Part shown: positions 1 to 8,518 of the stretch, one piece after another
Position numbering within the stretch: the stretch's first letter is position 1
Layout of the letters: each line of letters begins with the position of its first letter
Assembly (NCBI GenBank): GCA_024277915.1
Contig: JAJRUG010000037.1
Span: 1-39,805 of the forward strand
Length of the DNA: 39,805 bases
Source: Gammaproteobacteria bacterium
Lineage (GTDB): Bacteria > Pseudomonadota > Gammaproteobacteria > Steroidobacterales > GCA-2729495
Reading direction: 5' to 3'
Translations under genes and position numbers: made by a program
The notes under the pieces: model-generated
The model's input: only the letters and a program-made list of their open reading frames with translations
Databases searched by the model: none
What the model was told of the DNA's origin: nothing

Positions 1-507
1 TGCCGAAGCGTAAATCACCGGGAAATCGAGCTGCTCTTCAGTCGCACCGAGGTTATCGAACAGATCAAAAGTCCGGTCGAGCACCCAGTCTGGCCTTGCT
101 CCATCGCGATCAATCTTGTTGATCACAACAACCGGCGTCAATCCGTGAGAAAATGCCTTTTGAGTCACGAATCGCGTCTGTGGCATCGGTCCTTCGACTG
201 CGTCAACCAGCAGCAGCACACTGTCGACCATCGACAGGACCCGCTCAACCTCTCCGCCAAAATCTGCATGACCCGGTGTATCTACAATATTGATACGCCA
301 GTCGCGCCATTCAATGGCGGTATTTTTCGACAAAATGGTGATACCACGCTCTTTTTCCAGTTCATTGGAGTCCATGGCACGATCTGGCAGCTGCTTGCGC
401 GCATCCAGTGTGCCGGACTGCCGTAGCAGCTGATCAACGAGCGTGGTTTTACCATGGTCTACATGAGCAATAATGGCAATATTGCGAAGTTTATCTGTTT
501 GAATCAT
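1..507 (-). CDS. typA: Ribosome-associated GTPase TypA/BipA, N-terminal part (cut by window edge)
   Basis: The first 169 codons of a translational GTPase lie here; the rest runs off the left edge (the family is about 600 residues). All the G-domain motifs are visible: P-loop AHVDHGKTT near the N-terminus, the switch I region ERGITI, the [16 protein letters not shown] switch II block, NKID for guanine specificity, and a YASA G5-like motif at the cut. The sequence [22 protein letters not shown] is typical of TypA/BipA rather than EF-Tu, EF-G or LepA. TypA binds the ribosome and assists 50S assembly and growth under cold or other stress. A perfect TATAAT lies just upstream, so it may have its own promoter despite following the SDR gene on the same strand. 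Confidence 0.95.
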   Translation of the reverse strand, partial: MIQTDKLRNIAIIAHVDHGKTTLVDQLLRQSGTLDARKQLPDRAMDSNELEKERGITILSKNTAIEWRDWRINIVDTPGHADFGGEVERVLSMVDSVLLLVDAVEGPMPQTRFVTQKAFSHGLTPVVVINKIDRDGARPDWVLDRTFDLFDNLGATEEQLDFPVIYASA

Positions 508-533
508 TTTGCGGCCCGATTTGAATGCGGCGC

Positions 534-539
534 ATTATA
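534..539 (-). promoter_or_regulatory. Candidate -10 box for typA
   Basis: Read on the minus strand this is a perfect TATAAT, 26 bases upstream of the typA ATG, which would give a leader of about 20 bases. No convincing -35 hexamer is seen at 16-18 bases upstream, so the call rests on the -10 alone. Confidence 0.35.
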
Positions 540-588
540 GGGGTGAATGGGCGCCGTTCCGAGCATTATCTGAGCGTCAGGATTATGT

Positions 589-1311
589 TCACCATTTTTC
601 TGTCCACGGCCGTAATACCTGCTCCTGTGTCCAGCTGCATCGGGGCTGGGCATGCAGTGCCCAGCAAGCATCCGCCACTGCTGCAGTACTCATCAGGCTA
701 TCGGGCGCGATATCGAGATCAGGACAGGATTGCCTGAGTGCAGGTGTATCGATTCCCCCATCCAGAACCAGATGAGCCACATGAATACCCTGAGGCCCCA
801 ATTCCCGCGCCATGCTCTGTGACAAGGCACGCAATGCGTGACGGCCTCCCGCCAGTGCCGCAAACCCCGCACTGCCCCGCAGACTGGCGGTTGAACCGGT
901 GAAAATGATCGTTCCCTGCCCGCGGGGCAGCATCATTCGTGCCAGCTCCCGGCCGGCCACGAAACCGCCAAGTGCTACCGAGAGGCCCTCACTATAGCGC
1001 CTGGTTGTGAGGTCCACTACCGGACCTTTAATAAACCCCGAGACGTTATAGACAGCCAGCATCAGCGGACCGACAGCTGCTTCGATCTGCCCAATCGCTT
1101 CAACCAAAGCCGCTTCATCGGTGGCATCCAGACAGTATCCATGGGCCGTAATACCGGAATCCGAAAGAGAGCGCAGCATCTCATCCATCCGTCCCTGGTT
1201 GCGCCGAATCAAGCATACAATCAGCCCCCCCGCCGCACACCGCCTGGCAAGTGCCTCACCTGTCCCTTCACCAGCGCCTATAATGAGTGCACATTGTGGA
1301 TTGGTATTCAT
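589..1311 (-). CDS. Short-chain dehydrogenase/reductase (SDR) family protein with degenerate active site
   Basis: A 240-residue Rossmann protein of the SDR superfamily. The N-terminal glycine motif GAGEGTG (residues 12-18) and the structural GSTAS segment (139-143, with the usual active-site Ser at 140) are present. The catalytic YxxxK is not: the aligned segment reads FAALAGGRHALRAL, putting Leu153 in the tyrosine position and Arg157 in the lysine position. The usual NNAG motif is replaced by YNVSG. Atypical SDR subgroups lacking the Tyr are known in proteobacteria, so this may be a nucleotide-binding or non-classical enzyme rather than a normal oxidoreductase. The ATG at 1311 has only a weak AGTGAAAA ribosome site. 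It lies 81 bases upstream of typA on the same strand and is divergent from the Nudix gene. Substrate unknown. Confidence 0.8.
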   Translation of the reverse strand: MNTNPQCALIIGAGEGTGEALARRCAAGGLIVCLIRRNQGRMDEMLRSLSDSGITAHGYCLDATDEAALVEAIGQIEAAVGPLMLAVYNVSGFIKGPVVDLTTRRYSEGLSVALGGFVAGRELARMMLPRGQGTIIFTGSTASLRGSAGFAALAGGRHALRALSQSMARELGPQGIHVAHLVLDGGIDTPALRQSCPDLDIAPDSLMSTAAVADACWALHAQPRCSWTQEQVLRPWTEKW

Positions 1312-1429
1312 ATTTTCACTGCCAGCACCAATACTTACGTTTACTATTAGCAGCTACTCTAGCAAATACCAGCGAGCCTCTGCTTAAACCCGGGTGGCAA
1401 TACTCAGCGTAAAGCTGCGGAGACAACAG

Positions 1430-1984
1430 GTGAAATTTTGTAGCCAGTGCGGAGAATCTGTCATTCAGACTATTCCTGAGGGTGACAACCGTCTGCGGTA
1501 TGTCTGCAAGCACTGCAATACCGTGCACTACCGGAATCCGCGCATGGTGGTCGGTTGTATTCCGGAGCACCAGGGAGCCATCCTGTTATGCAAACGCGCG
1601 ATTGCGCCGAGGATTGGCTATTGGACTGTGCCCGCAGGATTTATGGAACTGGATGAGACGCTCGGCGAAGCCGCTGTGCGGGAAACCTTCGAAGAAGCCG
1701 AGGCAACCGTTGAGCTGGGTGAGCTGATTACCGTAGTGGACGTCCAGCAGGCGGGACAGGTTCACATATTCTTCGAAAGCAAATTGCCGGTCGCTAAATT
1801 CGGTGCTGGCGCTGAATCCCTTGAAACAAAGCTGTTTCTTCCCGAGGAACTGCCCTGGAACGATATCGCCTTTCCAAGTGTCCGCATCGCACTGGAACAT
1901 TTCCTCAGCTGCCGGAAATCCGGCCAGTGGCGCCTTCATCTAACCGCTGCACCCCATATGGATTTCAAGCACAGGAGCTCATGA
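1430..1984 (+). CDS. Nudix hydrolase with N-terminal zinc ribbon
   Basis: A 184-residue protein starting at GTG. The start is chosen because GGAGA sits 7 bases upstream and because the family begins with M-K-F-C-x-x-C; an in-frame GTG at 1394 would add 12 unconserved residues. Residues 4-29 hold two CxxC pairs (C4/C7, C26/C29), a zinc ribbon as in NudC-like and related Nudix proteins. The Nudix box runs from G70: G-x5-E-x7-RE-T-F-EE, with the metal-binding EE at 88-89. The last glycine of the consensus is Glu91 here. Such proteins hydrolyse nucleoside diphosphates linked to another group, such as ADP-ribose, NADH or dNTPs; the substrate cannot be told from sequence. It is divergent from the SDR gene, with fdxA 115 bases downstream. 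Confidence 0.88.
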   Translation: MKFCSQCGESVIQTIPEGDNRLRYVCKHCNTVHYRNPRMVVGCIPEHQGAILLCKRAIAPRIGYWTVPAGFMELDETLGEAAVRETFEEAEATVELGELITVVDVQQAGQVHIFFESKLPVAKFGAGAESLETKLFLPEELPWNDIAFPSVRIALEHFLSCRKSGQWRLHLTAAPHMDFKHRSS

Positions 1985-2099
1985 GGACAGTATAGGGAAG
2001 TGTCCCGATTTGATTTCACGCTCAAATTCAATACAGTACGGCTGCCACGATGATCAGAATGACTGCACCGCGGCACAGGCTATATATCAGGAGATTAGG

Positions 2100-2423
2100 A
2101 TGACTTTCGTTGTCGTTGAGAACTGCATCAAATGCAAGTTGATGGATTGTGTAGAGGTATGCCCGGTGGATTGTTTCCACGAGGGTCCAAACATGCTGGT
2201 AATCGACCCCGAGGAATGTATCGATTGTACCCTCTGTGAACCCGAATGCCCGATAGAAGCAATTTTTTCCGAGGATGAACTGCCAAAAGGCCAGGAAAAA
2301 TTTCTGGAACTCAACGCTGAACTATCCCAGATCTGGCCTGTGATTACCGAAATAGGTACACCACCGGCCGACTCGGACGAATGGGACGGTGTAGAAGATA
2401 AGCTGAAGTACCTGGAGCGCTAG
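2100..2423 (+). CDS. fdxA: Seven-iron ferredoxin (3Fe-4S/4Fe-4S), FdxA type
   Basis: A 107-residue ferredoxin very close to Azotobacter vinelandii ferredoxin I in length and pattern. The first cluster region is [18 protein letters not shown] and the second is [12 protein letters not shown]. In this family three cysteines hold a [3Fe-4S] cluster and four a [4Fe-4S] cluster, with extra cysteines unliganded. The C-terminal tail ending in [15 protein letters not shown] also matches. ATG 2100 is preceded by AGGAG with a 6-base spacer. An in-frame start at 2010 would add about 30 residues with no similarity and is rejected. It is a cytosolic low-potential electron carrier; partners are not evident from neighbours. 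It converges on dsbC with only 8 bases between the stops. Confidence 0.96.
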   Translation: MTFVVVENCIKCKLMDCVEVCPVDCFHEGPNMLVIDPEECIDCTLCEPECPIEAIFSEDELPKGQEKFLELNAELSQIWPVITEIGTPPADSDEWDGVEDKLKYLER

Positions 2424-2431
2424 CAGCCAGG

Positions 2432-3193
2432 TTAGTTCATACCTGGTGAGTTGATATCAGACGGATTGGCTGCATTCATGATGTATTCCAGCAACTCGTC
2501 AGGTGGCAAGTAACCGCCAATCAAGTCTCCCTGTTCGGTAACAATTGCCGGTGTCCCCCGGATAGCAAATTCACGACCAAGCGCGTACTCCTCAGCGACC
2601 GGAGTCTCTCCACAATCAGCAACAGTCAGGGGTAGCCCTTTTTTTGCAAGGGTCATGGCTGCTTTTTGATCCGGGGAGCACCAGACCTGCTCAGCGGTTT
2701 TCCAGCCTTTGGTACCCGGGCCTCCGCGCGGAAAAAATATATACCGGATGCGAATGCCCAGATTGTTGTACTCATCAACCTGACGATGCAACTTGCGACA
2801 GTATCCACACTCAACATCGGTAAACACTGTGACAGTGTGCAGATACTGGGCGGGGGAGAAAATAATCATTTTATCCTCACCCAGATCATTGATGGCATCG
2901 GCTCTGGCTGTGCCGCGCCTGACCTCGGTCAGGTTCTCATCGGTATCCAGATCGAAAATACTGCCCTGAAACAGGTAGCGTCCGTCAGCAGATACGTAGG
3001 CAATCTTGGATCCCATTCGCATTTCGAATATGCCGGCGATTGGAGAGGGCAGTATATTGTCCGCAGAAACTCCGGGGAACATCGCCGCAATATCTGCTCG
3101 CGACTTCATCACATCTGCCGCAATTGCGCCGTTTGATAGCACAATGATGGTTGCCGTTACCATCATCCACCGTAATCCGTTTGTCAGCGACAC
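2432..3193 (-). CDS. dsbC: Periplasmic thiol:disulfide interchange protein DsbC
   Basis: A 253-residue secreted thioredoxin-fold protein. The GTG at 3193 is preferred because GGGAG lies 6 bases upstream and the translation then opens with a clean signal peptide (SLTNGLRWMMVTATIIVLSN, cleavage after AIAA near residue 26). An ATG at 3232 lacks a ribosome site and would put 13 residues before the signal. The mature protein has the N-terminal dimerisation region, then the CGYC active site (C129-C132) and the cis-proline loop RGTPAI. A second cysteine pair (WCSPDQ and ADCGE) matches the structural disulfide of DsbC. It isomerises wrong disulfides in the periplasm and is kept reduced by DsbD. It follows xerD, as in E. 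coli (xerD-dsbC-recJ), though recJ is absent here. Confidence 0.93.
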   Translation of the reverse strand: MSLTNGLRWMMVTATIIVLSNGAIAADVMKSRADIAAMFPGVSADNILPSPIAGIFEMRMGSKIAYVSADGRYLFQGSIFDLDTDENLTEVRRGTARADAINDLGEDKMIIFSPAQYLHTVTVFTDVECGYCRKLHRQVDEYNNLGIRIRYIFFPRGGPGTKGWKTAEQVWCSPDQKAAMTLAKKGLPLTVADCGETPVAEEYALGREFAIRGTPAIVTEQGDLIGGYLPPDELLEYIMNAANPSDINSPGMN

Positions 3194-3400
3194 TTCACAC
3201 TCCCACAAGCCATCAAGGGCATTTTGAATCATCTGCCGGTTTCGACACCGGGATTCCTCTCTGGTTCAACAAATGCATGAATCCAGCGCGGGGAATCGGG
3301 CGCGATAGTAGCACAGTTGCTTTTATCAGAAGACCAGGGACAATCCCGGCCGGATACTGTCAACGAATGGCATATCGGAACAGTGGTCTGATTCAGGATC

Positions 3401-4339
3401 TCACCCGCGCGGGTGGTGCTCTGTGTGCAATTCTTTCATTCGCTGTCTGGCGACATGTGTATATATCTGGGTGGTAGACAGATCGCTGTGACCAAGAAGC
3501 ATCTGCACTACGCGGAGATCCGCACCATTGTTCAGCAGATGAGTCGCAAATGCGTGCCGCAATGTATGAGGCGACAACTTGGTGTTTATCTCTGCTTTCT
3601 TGCCGTATCGCGTGATAATGTGCCAGAAAGCCTGGCGTGTCATTCGGTCTCCACGCCGGGTAGGAAACAGATAATCAGTTTGCCGCTCAAGCAGAATCTC
3701 AACCCGGGGTCCGGCCATAAATTCGACGAGCCATTTGATGGCTTCTTCCCCAAGCGGGATCAAACGTTCCCGGTCACCTTTACCAACGATCCGCAACACG
3801 CCCTGATTGAGATTCAGGTGAGTCTTGTGCAGTCCGATCAATTCTGTCACTCGCAATCCGGTGGCATACAGAACCTCGAGCATCGTGCGATCACGATGAC
3901 CCAGCGGATCACTGACATCTGGTGCGGTCAATAAAGATTCCACATCACCTTCTGACAGGGATTGCGGTAACGAGCGGCCAATTTTGGGCATATCGATTCG
4001 CAGCGTGGGATCTTCGGTAATCATGCGCTCACTGAGCAAATAGCGATAAAAGCGCCGAAAGCTGGATAGCTGCCGGGCAGTGGATCTTGGTTTCGCCCCC
4101 TGCTCGCCTCGCCATGCGATAAATGCCAGCAAATCACTTCTGGCAGCATAGATAAGACTGGTATCTCGCTTGGCGAGCCATCTCTTCAGTGCTACCAGAT
4201 CAGCACGATACGCACCCAGCGTATTGGGTGAGAGCCCTCTTTCCATCCAGATGGCATCAAGAAACTTGTCGATGATTGCCTCGGCTGAGTTGGGCGCCGA
4301 TCCGGAGCCCGATACGTTGTTGTTTGATGTCTGTGACAT
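3401..4339 (-). CDS. xerD: Tyrosine recombinase XerD
   Basis: A 312-residue site-specific recombinase that acts with XerC at dif to resolve chromosome dimers at division. The N-terminal SAM-like core-binding domain covers about residues 18-115 and the catalytic domain the rest. All catalytic residues are present: R163 (ATGLRVTEL), K187 (GKGDRERL), H258 and R261 (HTLRHAFATH), H284 (LGHSDLSTTQ) and nucleophile Y293. XerD rather than XerC is called from the LERGLSPNTLGAYR-like N-terminus, the YLLSER and DPTLRIDMPK segments, and the downstream dsbC. The first ~18 residues (Ser/Asn/Gly-rich) are longer than usual. GGAG lies very close (2 bases) to the ATG. Confidence 0.95.
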   Translation of the reverse strand: MSQTSNNNVSGSGSAPNSAEAIIDKFLDAIWMERGLSPNTLGAYRADLVALKRWLAKRDTSLIYAARSDLLAFIAWRGEQGAKPRSTARQLSSFRRFYRYLLSERMITEDPTLRIDMPKIGRSLPQSLSEGDVESLLTAPDVSDPLGHRDRTMLEVLYATGLRVTELIGLHKTHLNLNQGVLRIVGKGDRERLIPLGEEAIKWLVEFMAGPRVEILLERQTDYLFPTRRGDRMTRQAFWHIITRYGKKAEINTKLSPHTLRHAFATHLLNNGADLRVVQMLLGHSDLSTTQIYTHVARQRMKELHTEHHPRG

Positions 4340-4377
4340 TACTCCAGTACTACGCTCCGGGCAATTTCAAATTCGTA

Positions 4378-4398
4378 TTTCGGATCCATGTTCCGAAA
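4378..4398. repeat. Inverted repeat in the xerD/acyltransferase divergent region
   Basis: Seven-base perfect arms TTTCGGA and TCCGAAA separated by 7 bases, about 40 bases upstream of the xerD start and 15 bases before a possible promoter for the acyltransferase. It has the size and symmetry of a regulator site, but no regulator can be named. Confidence 0.3.
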
Positions 4399-4412
4399 CT
4401 CCGTTATCACGA

Positions 4413-4442
4413 TTGAACCGGTACCGTATTTCCGACGATAAT
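4413..4442 (+). promoter_or_regulatory. Candidate promoter of the acyltransferase gene
   Basis: TTGAAC (4413-4418) and GATAAT (4437-4442) are separated by 18 bases, matching sigma-70 hexamers at 4/6 and 5/6. Transcription would start near 4449, giving a leader of roughly 115 bases or more. Confidence 0.35.
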
Positions 4443-4563
4443 TCCTCCGGCCGATCCCGCATACTCTTCCTCTCCCGTCAGCCAAGCTTCCGGACATCGG
4501 GTTTGGTGGGTATATGCGGTATTCGCTGAGGGTTAAGTATGCGCATGCGACCGGGCACTATGC

Positions 4564-5355
4564 GTGATGGATTTCACAAATGTATCAAGGGATTACATAA
4601 ACTTCCGATTTAACAAAATGCAGCCGTTTTCAGGAATTCTCAGGCAATCCATGAACATAGCCTATGGCATCTTCGCCCTGCTGACGCTGGTCGTGATCAC
4701 GCTTCCGGCATTGCTTCTGGTAGCGGTTCTGCCTGGCGAGCGGAGACGGCGAAAACTGATCCGCTTTGCTGCCAGATCGATCCTGGCGGTAACAGGATCC
4801 AGAGCCCGTGTCAGCGGCCTGCACAACCTGCCTGATGGTGCCTGTATTGTAGTTGCCAATCACGCCAGCTACCTGGACGGGATGCTGCTCGGCGCGGCAC
4901 TTCCGCCACGATTCGGCTTTGTCATCAAACGTGAGATGACCAGCATCCCCCTCGCCCACCTGTTGCTGCGCCGCATTGGCTCACAATTCGTCGAACGGCA
5001 CGACGCCAAGGAAGGCGCCCGGGATGCCAGACGCATACTACAGCTGGCGGGTAACCAGCAATCACTGGCGTTTTTCCCCGAGGGGACCTTTCAGCGGGAG
5101 CCAGGGCTGCAGCGATTCAGGAAGGGGGCATTTGTGGCAGCTGTCCGCGCCAACCTGCCGGTGGTTCCGGTCGCCATACTGGGTACCCGGGCGATGTTGC
5201 CTGCAGGACAAAAACTCCCGCTACCCGGCACACCGGAGGTCATCATCAAAAAACCGATTGACCCTGCCGAATATGCGCATCGGATACCCGAATTGGCACA
5301 ACAATGCCGCGCAAGTATTCTGGAAGATTTAACAGAACCTGACCTGATGAAGTGA
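4564..5355 (+). CDS. 1-acyl-sn-glycerol-3-phosphate acyltransferase family (PlsC-like)
   Basis: A membrane-anchored acyltransferase of 230-263 residues, depending on the start. The four family motifs are clear: NHASYLDG (HX4D, catalytic His and Asp), GSQFVERHD, the FFPEGTF phosphate-binding motif, and VPVAILG. A hydrophobic segment (IAYGIFALLTLVVITLPALLLVAVLP) precedes the catalytic domain. It probably makes phosphatidic acid or acylates a related lysolipid at the inner membrane. The start is uncertain: GTG 4564, ATG 4567, ATG 4618 and ATG 4651 are in frame and none has a good ribosome site; ATG 4651 begins directly before the membrane helix. A stand-alone gene, divergent from xerD. Confidence 0.85.
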   Translation: MMDFTNVSRDYINFRFNKMQPFSGILRQSMNIAYGIFALLTLVVITLPALLLVAVLPGERRRRKLIRFAARSILAVTGSRARVSGLHNLPDGACIVVANHASYLDGMLLGAALPPRFGFVIKREMTSIPLAHLLLRRIGSQFVERHDAKEGARDARRILQLAGNQQSLAFFPEGTFQREPGLQRFRKGAFVAAVRANLPVVPVAILGTRAMLPAGQKLPLPGTPEVIIKKPIDPAEYAHRIPELAQQCRASILEDLTEPDLMK

Positions 5356-5494
5356 ACCAGCCCGTGAAAAGCCTCAAATTTCACATATTCAGCAGGTGAT
5401 TCGGGTGCGCAATTTGGAGATCAGTCTTTTGCACTGCATAATACGGCGCACAGAATAAGAAACACTGAATCAAACCTGCCATATTGGAAAAAAC

Positions 5495-6676
5495 GTGAGT
5501 CAAAACCCTGTTGTCATTGTCGCTGCACGGCGTACGCCGATCGGATCTTTTCAAGGCGTCCTGAGTTCGGCCAGTGCACCGGAGCTTTCCGCAGCCGCTT
5601 CACGCGCTTGTATTGAAAACAGCGGAATCGAGCCTGCCGATATCAGCGAAGTTTTGATGGGTTGTGTGCTTTCTGCCGGCATGGGACAGGCACCGGCGCG
5701 ACAAGCGGCTCTGGCTGCAGGAATTCCGGTTTCAGTTGGATGTACCGCAATCAATAAAGTCTGTGGATCCGGAATGAAGTCTGTCACACTCGGCTATGAT
5801 CTGATCAAAGCGGGTACTGCCGACATTATTCTGGCCGGCGGAATGGAATCAATGAGCAACGCACCTTACCTGTTACCCAAGGCACGTTCCGGATACCGAA
5901 TGGGGCACCAGGAAGTGCTCGACCATATGTTCTTCGACGGGCTGCAGGACGCATACGACGGAAACATGATGGGTTATTTCGGCGAGCGAACTGTCGAGGC
6001 ATACGGATATACCCGTGAGGATCAGGATTCTTTCACTATCGAGTCGATCAAACGATCAATAGCAGCCATTGAGAACGGCTGTTTTGATGCTGAAATCGCA
6101 GCGGTAACAGTCCGCAACCGTAATGGTGACGTTGTGGTCAGCAAGGATGAGGAACCATTGCGCTGTAACATTGACCGGGTTCCGACGATGCGACCGGCGT
6201 TCGGCAAAGATGGCACCATTACAGCTGCCAGTTCTTCGTCGATATCTGACGGTGCCGCCACGCTGATCATGATGCCACACAGTGAAGCTACGCAGCGCAA
6301 CATCCAGCCTCTGGCGCGGATTGTCGGCCATGGCCATCATGCCCATGAGCCGGAGTGGTTCACGACAACCCCACCCGCTGCAATCAGCAAGCTGCAAAAA
6401 GCAATTGGCTGGACTAATGATGATGTGGATCTGTACGAAATCAATGAAGCCTTTGCCTGCGTTGCCATGGCGGCTATGAAAGAACTTGGTATTGATCACG
6501 AGAAGGTGAATGTGCATGGCGGCGCCTGCGCACTGGGCCATCCGATTGGCGCCAGCGGCACACGCCTGATTGTCACATTGATTCATGCGCTGAGATTGCG
6601 CGGCGGCCAGCGCGGTATCGCCGGACTGTGCATCGGTGGTGGAGAAGCAGTAGCGCTTGCTATTGAAATCGTATAG
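5495..6676 (+). CDS. Acetyl-CoA C-acyltransferase (thiolase II)
   Basis: A 393-residue biosynthetic/degradative thiolase, full length for the family. The nucleophile is the Cys of KVCGSGMKSV (near residue 90), with NEAFA, GGACALGHPIGASG (active-site His) and CIGGGEAVA (the base Cys) near the C-terminus. It condenses or cleaves acetoacetyl-CoA or 3-ketoacyl-CoA in the cytosol. The overall pattern resembles acetoacetyl-CoA thiolase (AtoB/PhaA) more than FadA, but no fadB or pha genes are adjacent. It starts at GTG 5495 with GGA 6 bases upstream. It converges on the ETF-ubiquinone oxidoreductase gene. Together with that enzyme, TesB and HMG-CoA lyase in this window it fits acyl-CoA catabolism. 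Confidence 0.93.
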   Translation: MSQNPVVIVAARRTPIGSFQGVLSSASAPELSAAASRACIENSGIEPADISEVLMGCVLSAGMGQAPARQAALAAGIPVSVGCTAINKVCGSGMKSVTLGYDLIKAGTADIILAGGMESMSNAPYLLPKARSGYRMGHQEVLDHMFFDGLQDAYDGNMMGYFGERTVEAYGYTREDQDSFTIESIKRSIAAIENGCFDAEIAAVTVRNRNGDVVVSKDEEPLRCNIDRVPTMRPAFGKDGTITAASSSSISDGAATLIMMPHSEATQRNIQPLARIVGHGHHAHEPEWFTTTPPAAISKLQKAIGWTNDDVDLYEINEAFACVAMAAMKELGIDHEKVNVHGGACALGHPIGASGTRLIVTLIHALRLRGGQRGIAGLCIGGGEAVALAIEIV

Positions 6677-6704
6677 CCCTGGTTTTTAACCCTGGCTGCA
6701 GCCC

Positions 6705-6722
6705 TGTAATACCTGTATTACA
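6705..6722. repeat. Perfect 8-bp inverted repeat at the convergent gene ends
   Basis: TGTAATAC and GTATTACA are separated by CT, between the thiolase and ETF-QO genes and overlapping the ETF-QO stop codon. A hairpin here could be a weak two-way terminator, but it is AT-rich and has no T-run after it. Confidence 0.3.
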
Positions 6723-8394
6723 TGTTTGTGTAGTTCGGGCCGCCACCGCCTTCAGGCACTACCCAATTGATATTCTGGGAAGGGTCTTTGATATCGCAGG
6801 TTTTGCAGTGCACACAATTCTGGGCATTGATCTGAAACCTCTGCCCGACACCCGGTTCATCAATAATCTCATAAACCCCGGCCGGGCAGAATCTCTGCGC
6901 AGGCTCGGCATATCGGGGCAGATTGGTCGTCAGAGGAATATCCGCATCTTTCAATACCAGGTGACAGGGCTGGTCTTCTTCATGGTTGGTACTGGACAGA
7001 AAAACCGACGAAAGCTTGTCAAAACTGATTTTGCCATCAGGCCTGGGATAGCTAATTGGCTGCGCCTTGTCCGCCGACAGCAAATTCGCATGATCAGGAA
7101 CGGGACTATGAAGGGTGAACGGGAGGCGGCCCCGGAATATATTCTGATCGATCCAGACAAATGCAGCTCCAAACAAAGTACCAAATTTCTTTTGAGCGGG
7201 ACCAAAATTACGCGCTGCATGGAGTTCTTCATATACCCAGGACTGGCGCACCAGTGATTCGAAATCATCGAGTACGGCCGGCGCACTATCGCCTGCCTGC
7301 AGTGCTTCAAACACTGCGTCTGCTGCCAGCATACCGGTTTTCATTGCCGTATGAGTCCCTTTAATTTTTGCGCCATTGAGGAACCCCGCTTCACAGCCGG
7401 CCATCAGCCCACCGGGAAATACCAGCTTTGGCAATGACTGCAAACCACCTTTGTTGACCGCACGCGCCCCATAGGAAATGCGTTGACCTCCATCGAGATA
7501 CTGCCGGATTCTGGGGTGCTGCTTCCAGCGCTGAAACTCATCGAAGGGGCTCATGTAGGGGTTTTTGTAATTCAACGCTACGATAAAGCCGGCATACACC
7601 TGGTTTCCGGCGGCATGGTAGAGAAAACCGCCACCTTCCGTATTACCCCCTTCCCTGGTATTGAGAGGCCAGCCGAATGAGTGAACCACCAGGCCTTCCT
7701 GATGCATGTCAGGATCAATCGTCCAGATTTCCTTGATGCCCAAACCATAGTGCTGCGGATCACATTCATCCCGTAACGAGTAAACACCCATCAACTCCTT
7801 GCCCAGGCTGCCATGACAACCCTCTGCAAAAATCGTGTAGGGTGCCCGAATCTCGTAGCCAGCCTCAAACGTCGGCTTGGGGGCACCGCTTGCGGCCCGG
7901 CCCATGTCTCCTGTCGCAACACCTGCGACGCGACCATCCTCATACAGCACTTCAGCAGCAGCAAATCCGGGGAAAATATTTGCCCCCAGGGCTTCCGCCT
8001 GCTCGCCCAGCCAACGGCATAGCTCACCCAGACTGATGATGTAATTACCTTCATTCCGGGCAGGAAATGGTACAAACATGCCCGGCACCTTCAGTGATCT
8101 CTTATCACCGGCCAGAAAATAGATCTGGTCACCCGTAACCCGTGTCGAGACCGGTGCGCCCATCTCTTTCCAGTCAGGAAATAACTCATCCAGTGGTTTG
8201 GGCTCAAACAGGGCGCCGGAAAGAATATGTGCACCAACTTCCGACCCTTTCTCTACCACACATAGATTCAACTCGGTTCCGGCTTCCCTGGCGAGTAACA
8301 GCAAGCGGCAGGCAGCAGCGAGGCCACAAGGCCCCGCACCGACAATAACCACGTCGAATTCCATTGATTCCCGTACTGACTCTTCTTCAGGCAT
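6718..8394 (-). CDS. Electron transfer flavoprotein-ubiquinone oxidoreductase (ETF-QO)
   Basis: A 558-residue membrane-associated FAD/[4Fe-4S] enzyme that passes electrons from ETF, and so from acyl-CoA and amino-acid dehydrogenases, to ubiquinone. The FAD-binding motif VGAGPCGLAAA is at residues 18-28. The C-terminal ferredoxin-like domain supplies C503 (FCPAGVYE) and C527, C530 and C533 (CVHCKTCDIKDP). The central region carries the expected GWPLNTREGGNTEGGGFLYH and GCEAGFLNGAKIKGTHTAMK segments. ATG 8394 has GGAGG 4 bases upstream; an in-frame TTG at 8418 would add 8 residues and is less likely. No etfA/etfB genes are adjacent. It is divergent from zapE. Confidence 0.97.
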   Translation of the reverse strand: MPEEESVRESMEFDVVIVGAGPCGLAAACRLLLLAREAGTELNLCVVEKGSEVGAHILSGALFEPKPLDELFPDWKEMGAPVSTRVTGDQIYFLAGDKRSLKVPGMFVPFPARNEGNYIISLGELCRWLGEQAEALGANIFPGFAAAEVLYEDGRVAGVATGDMGRAASGAPKPTFEAGYEIRAPYTIFAEGCHGSLGKELMGVYSLRDECDPQHYGLGIKEIWTIDPDMHQEGLVVHSFGWPLNTREGGNTEGGGFLYHAAGNQVYAGFIVALNYKNPYMSPFDEFQRWKQHPRIRQYLDGGQRISYGARAVNKGGLQSLPKLVFPGGLMAGCEAGFLNGAKIKGTHTAMKTGMLAADAVFEALQAGDSAPAVLDDFESLVRQSWVYEELHAARNFGPAQKKFGTLFGAAFVWIDQNIFRGRLPFTLHSPVPDHANLLSADKAQPISYPRPDGKISFDKLSSVFLSSTNHEEDQPCHLVLKDADIPLTTNLPRYAEPAQRFCPAGVYEIIDEPGVGQRFQINAQNCVHCKTCDIKDPSQNINWVVPEGGGGPNYTNM

Positions 8395-8448
8395 GCCGCC
8401 TCCAGGCTTCTCCGCCAAATAAGGCTGATTGTAACACCCGGGCTGATG

Positions 8449-8480
8449 ACCCTGCCCCGATAGCCTTTGCGGGGTCGGGT
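8449..8480. repeat. Imperfect GC-rich inverted repeat in the ETF-QO/zapE divergent region
   Basis: ACCCTGCCCCG (8449-8459) and CGGGGTCGGGT (8470-8480) pair except for two central positions, with a 10-base loop. It lies midway between two divergent starts, so it may be an operator or a hairpin in a leader. No family recognised. Confidence 0.35.
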
Positions 8481-8518
8481 CTTTGCGACTACAGTGTCAT
8501 TTTTTTTCGCCAGCGCAA

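Noticed and set aside
2010-2099. N-terminal extension of the ferredoxin
   Set aside because: No similarity in the extension, and AGGAG sits before ATG 2100, which gives the normal family length.
3194-3232. ATG 3232 as the dsbC start
   Set aside because: No ribosome site, and it would put 13 polar residues before the signal peptide; GTG 3193 has GGGAG at good spacing.
6695-6704. Palindrome GGCTGCAGCC near the thiolase end (also at 33459-33468)
   Set aside because: Ten-base palindrome centred on a PstI-like site, common by chance in this composition.
8395-8418. TTG 8418 as the start of ETF-QO
   Set aside because: ATG 8394 with GGAGG upstream is better supported.
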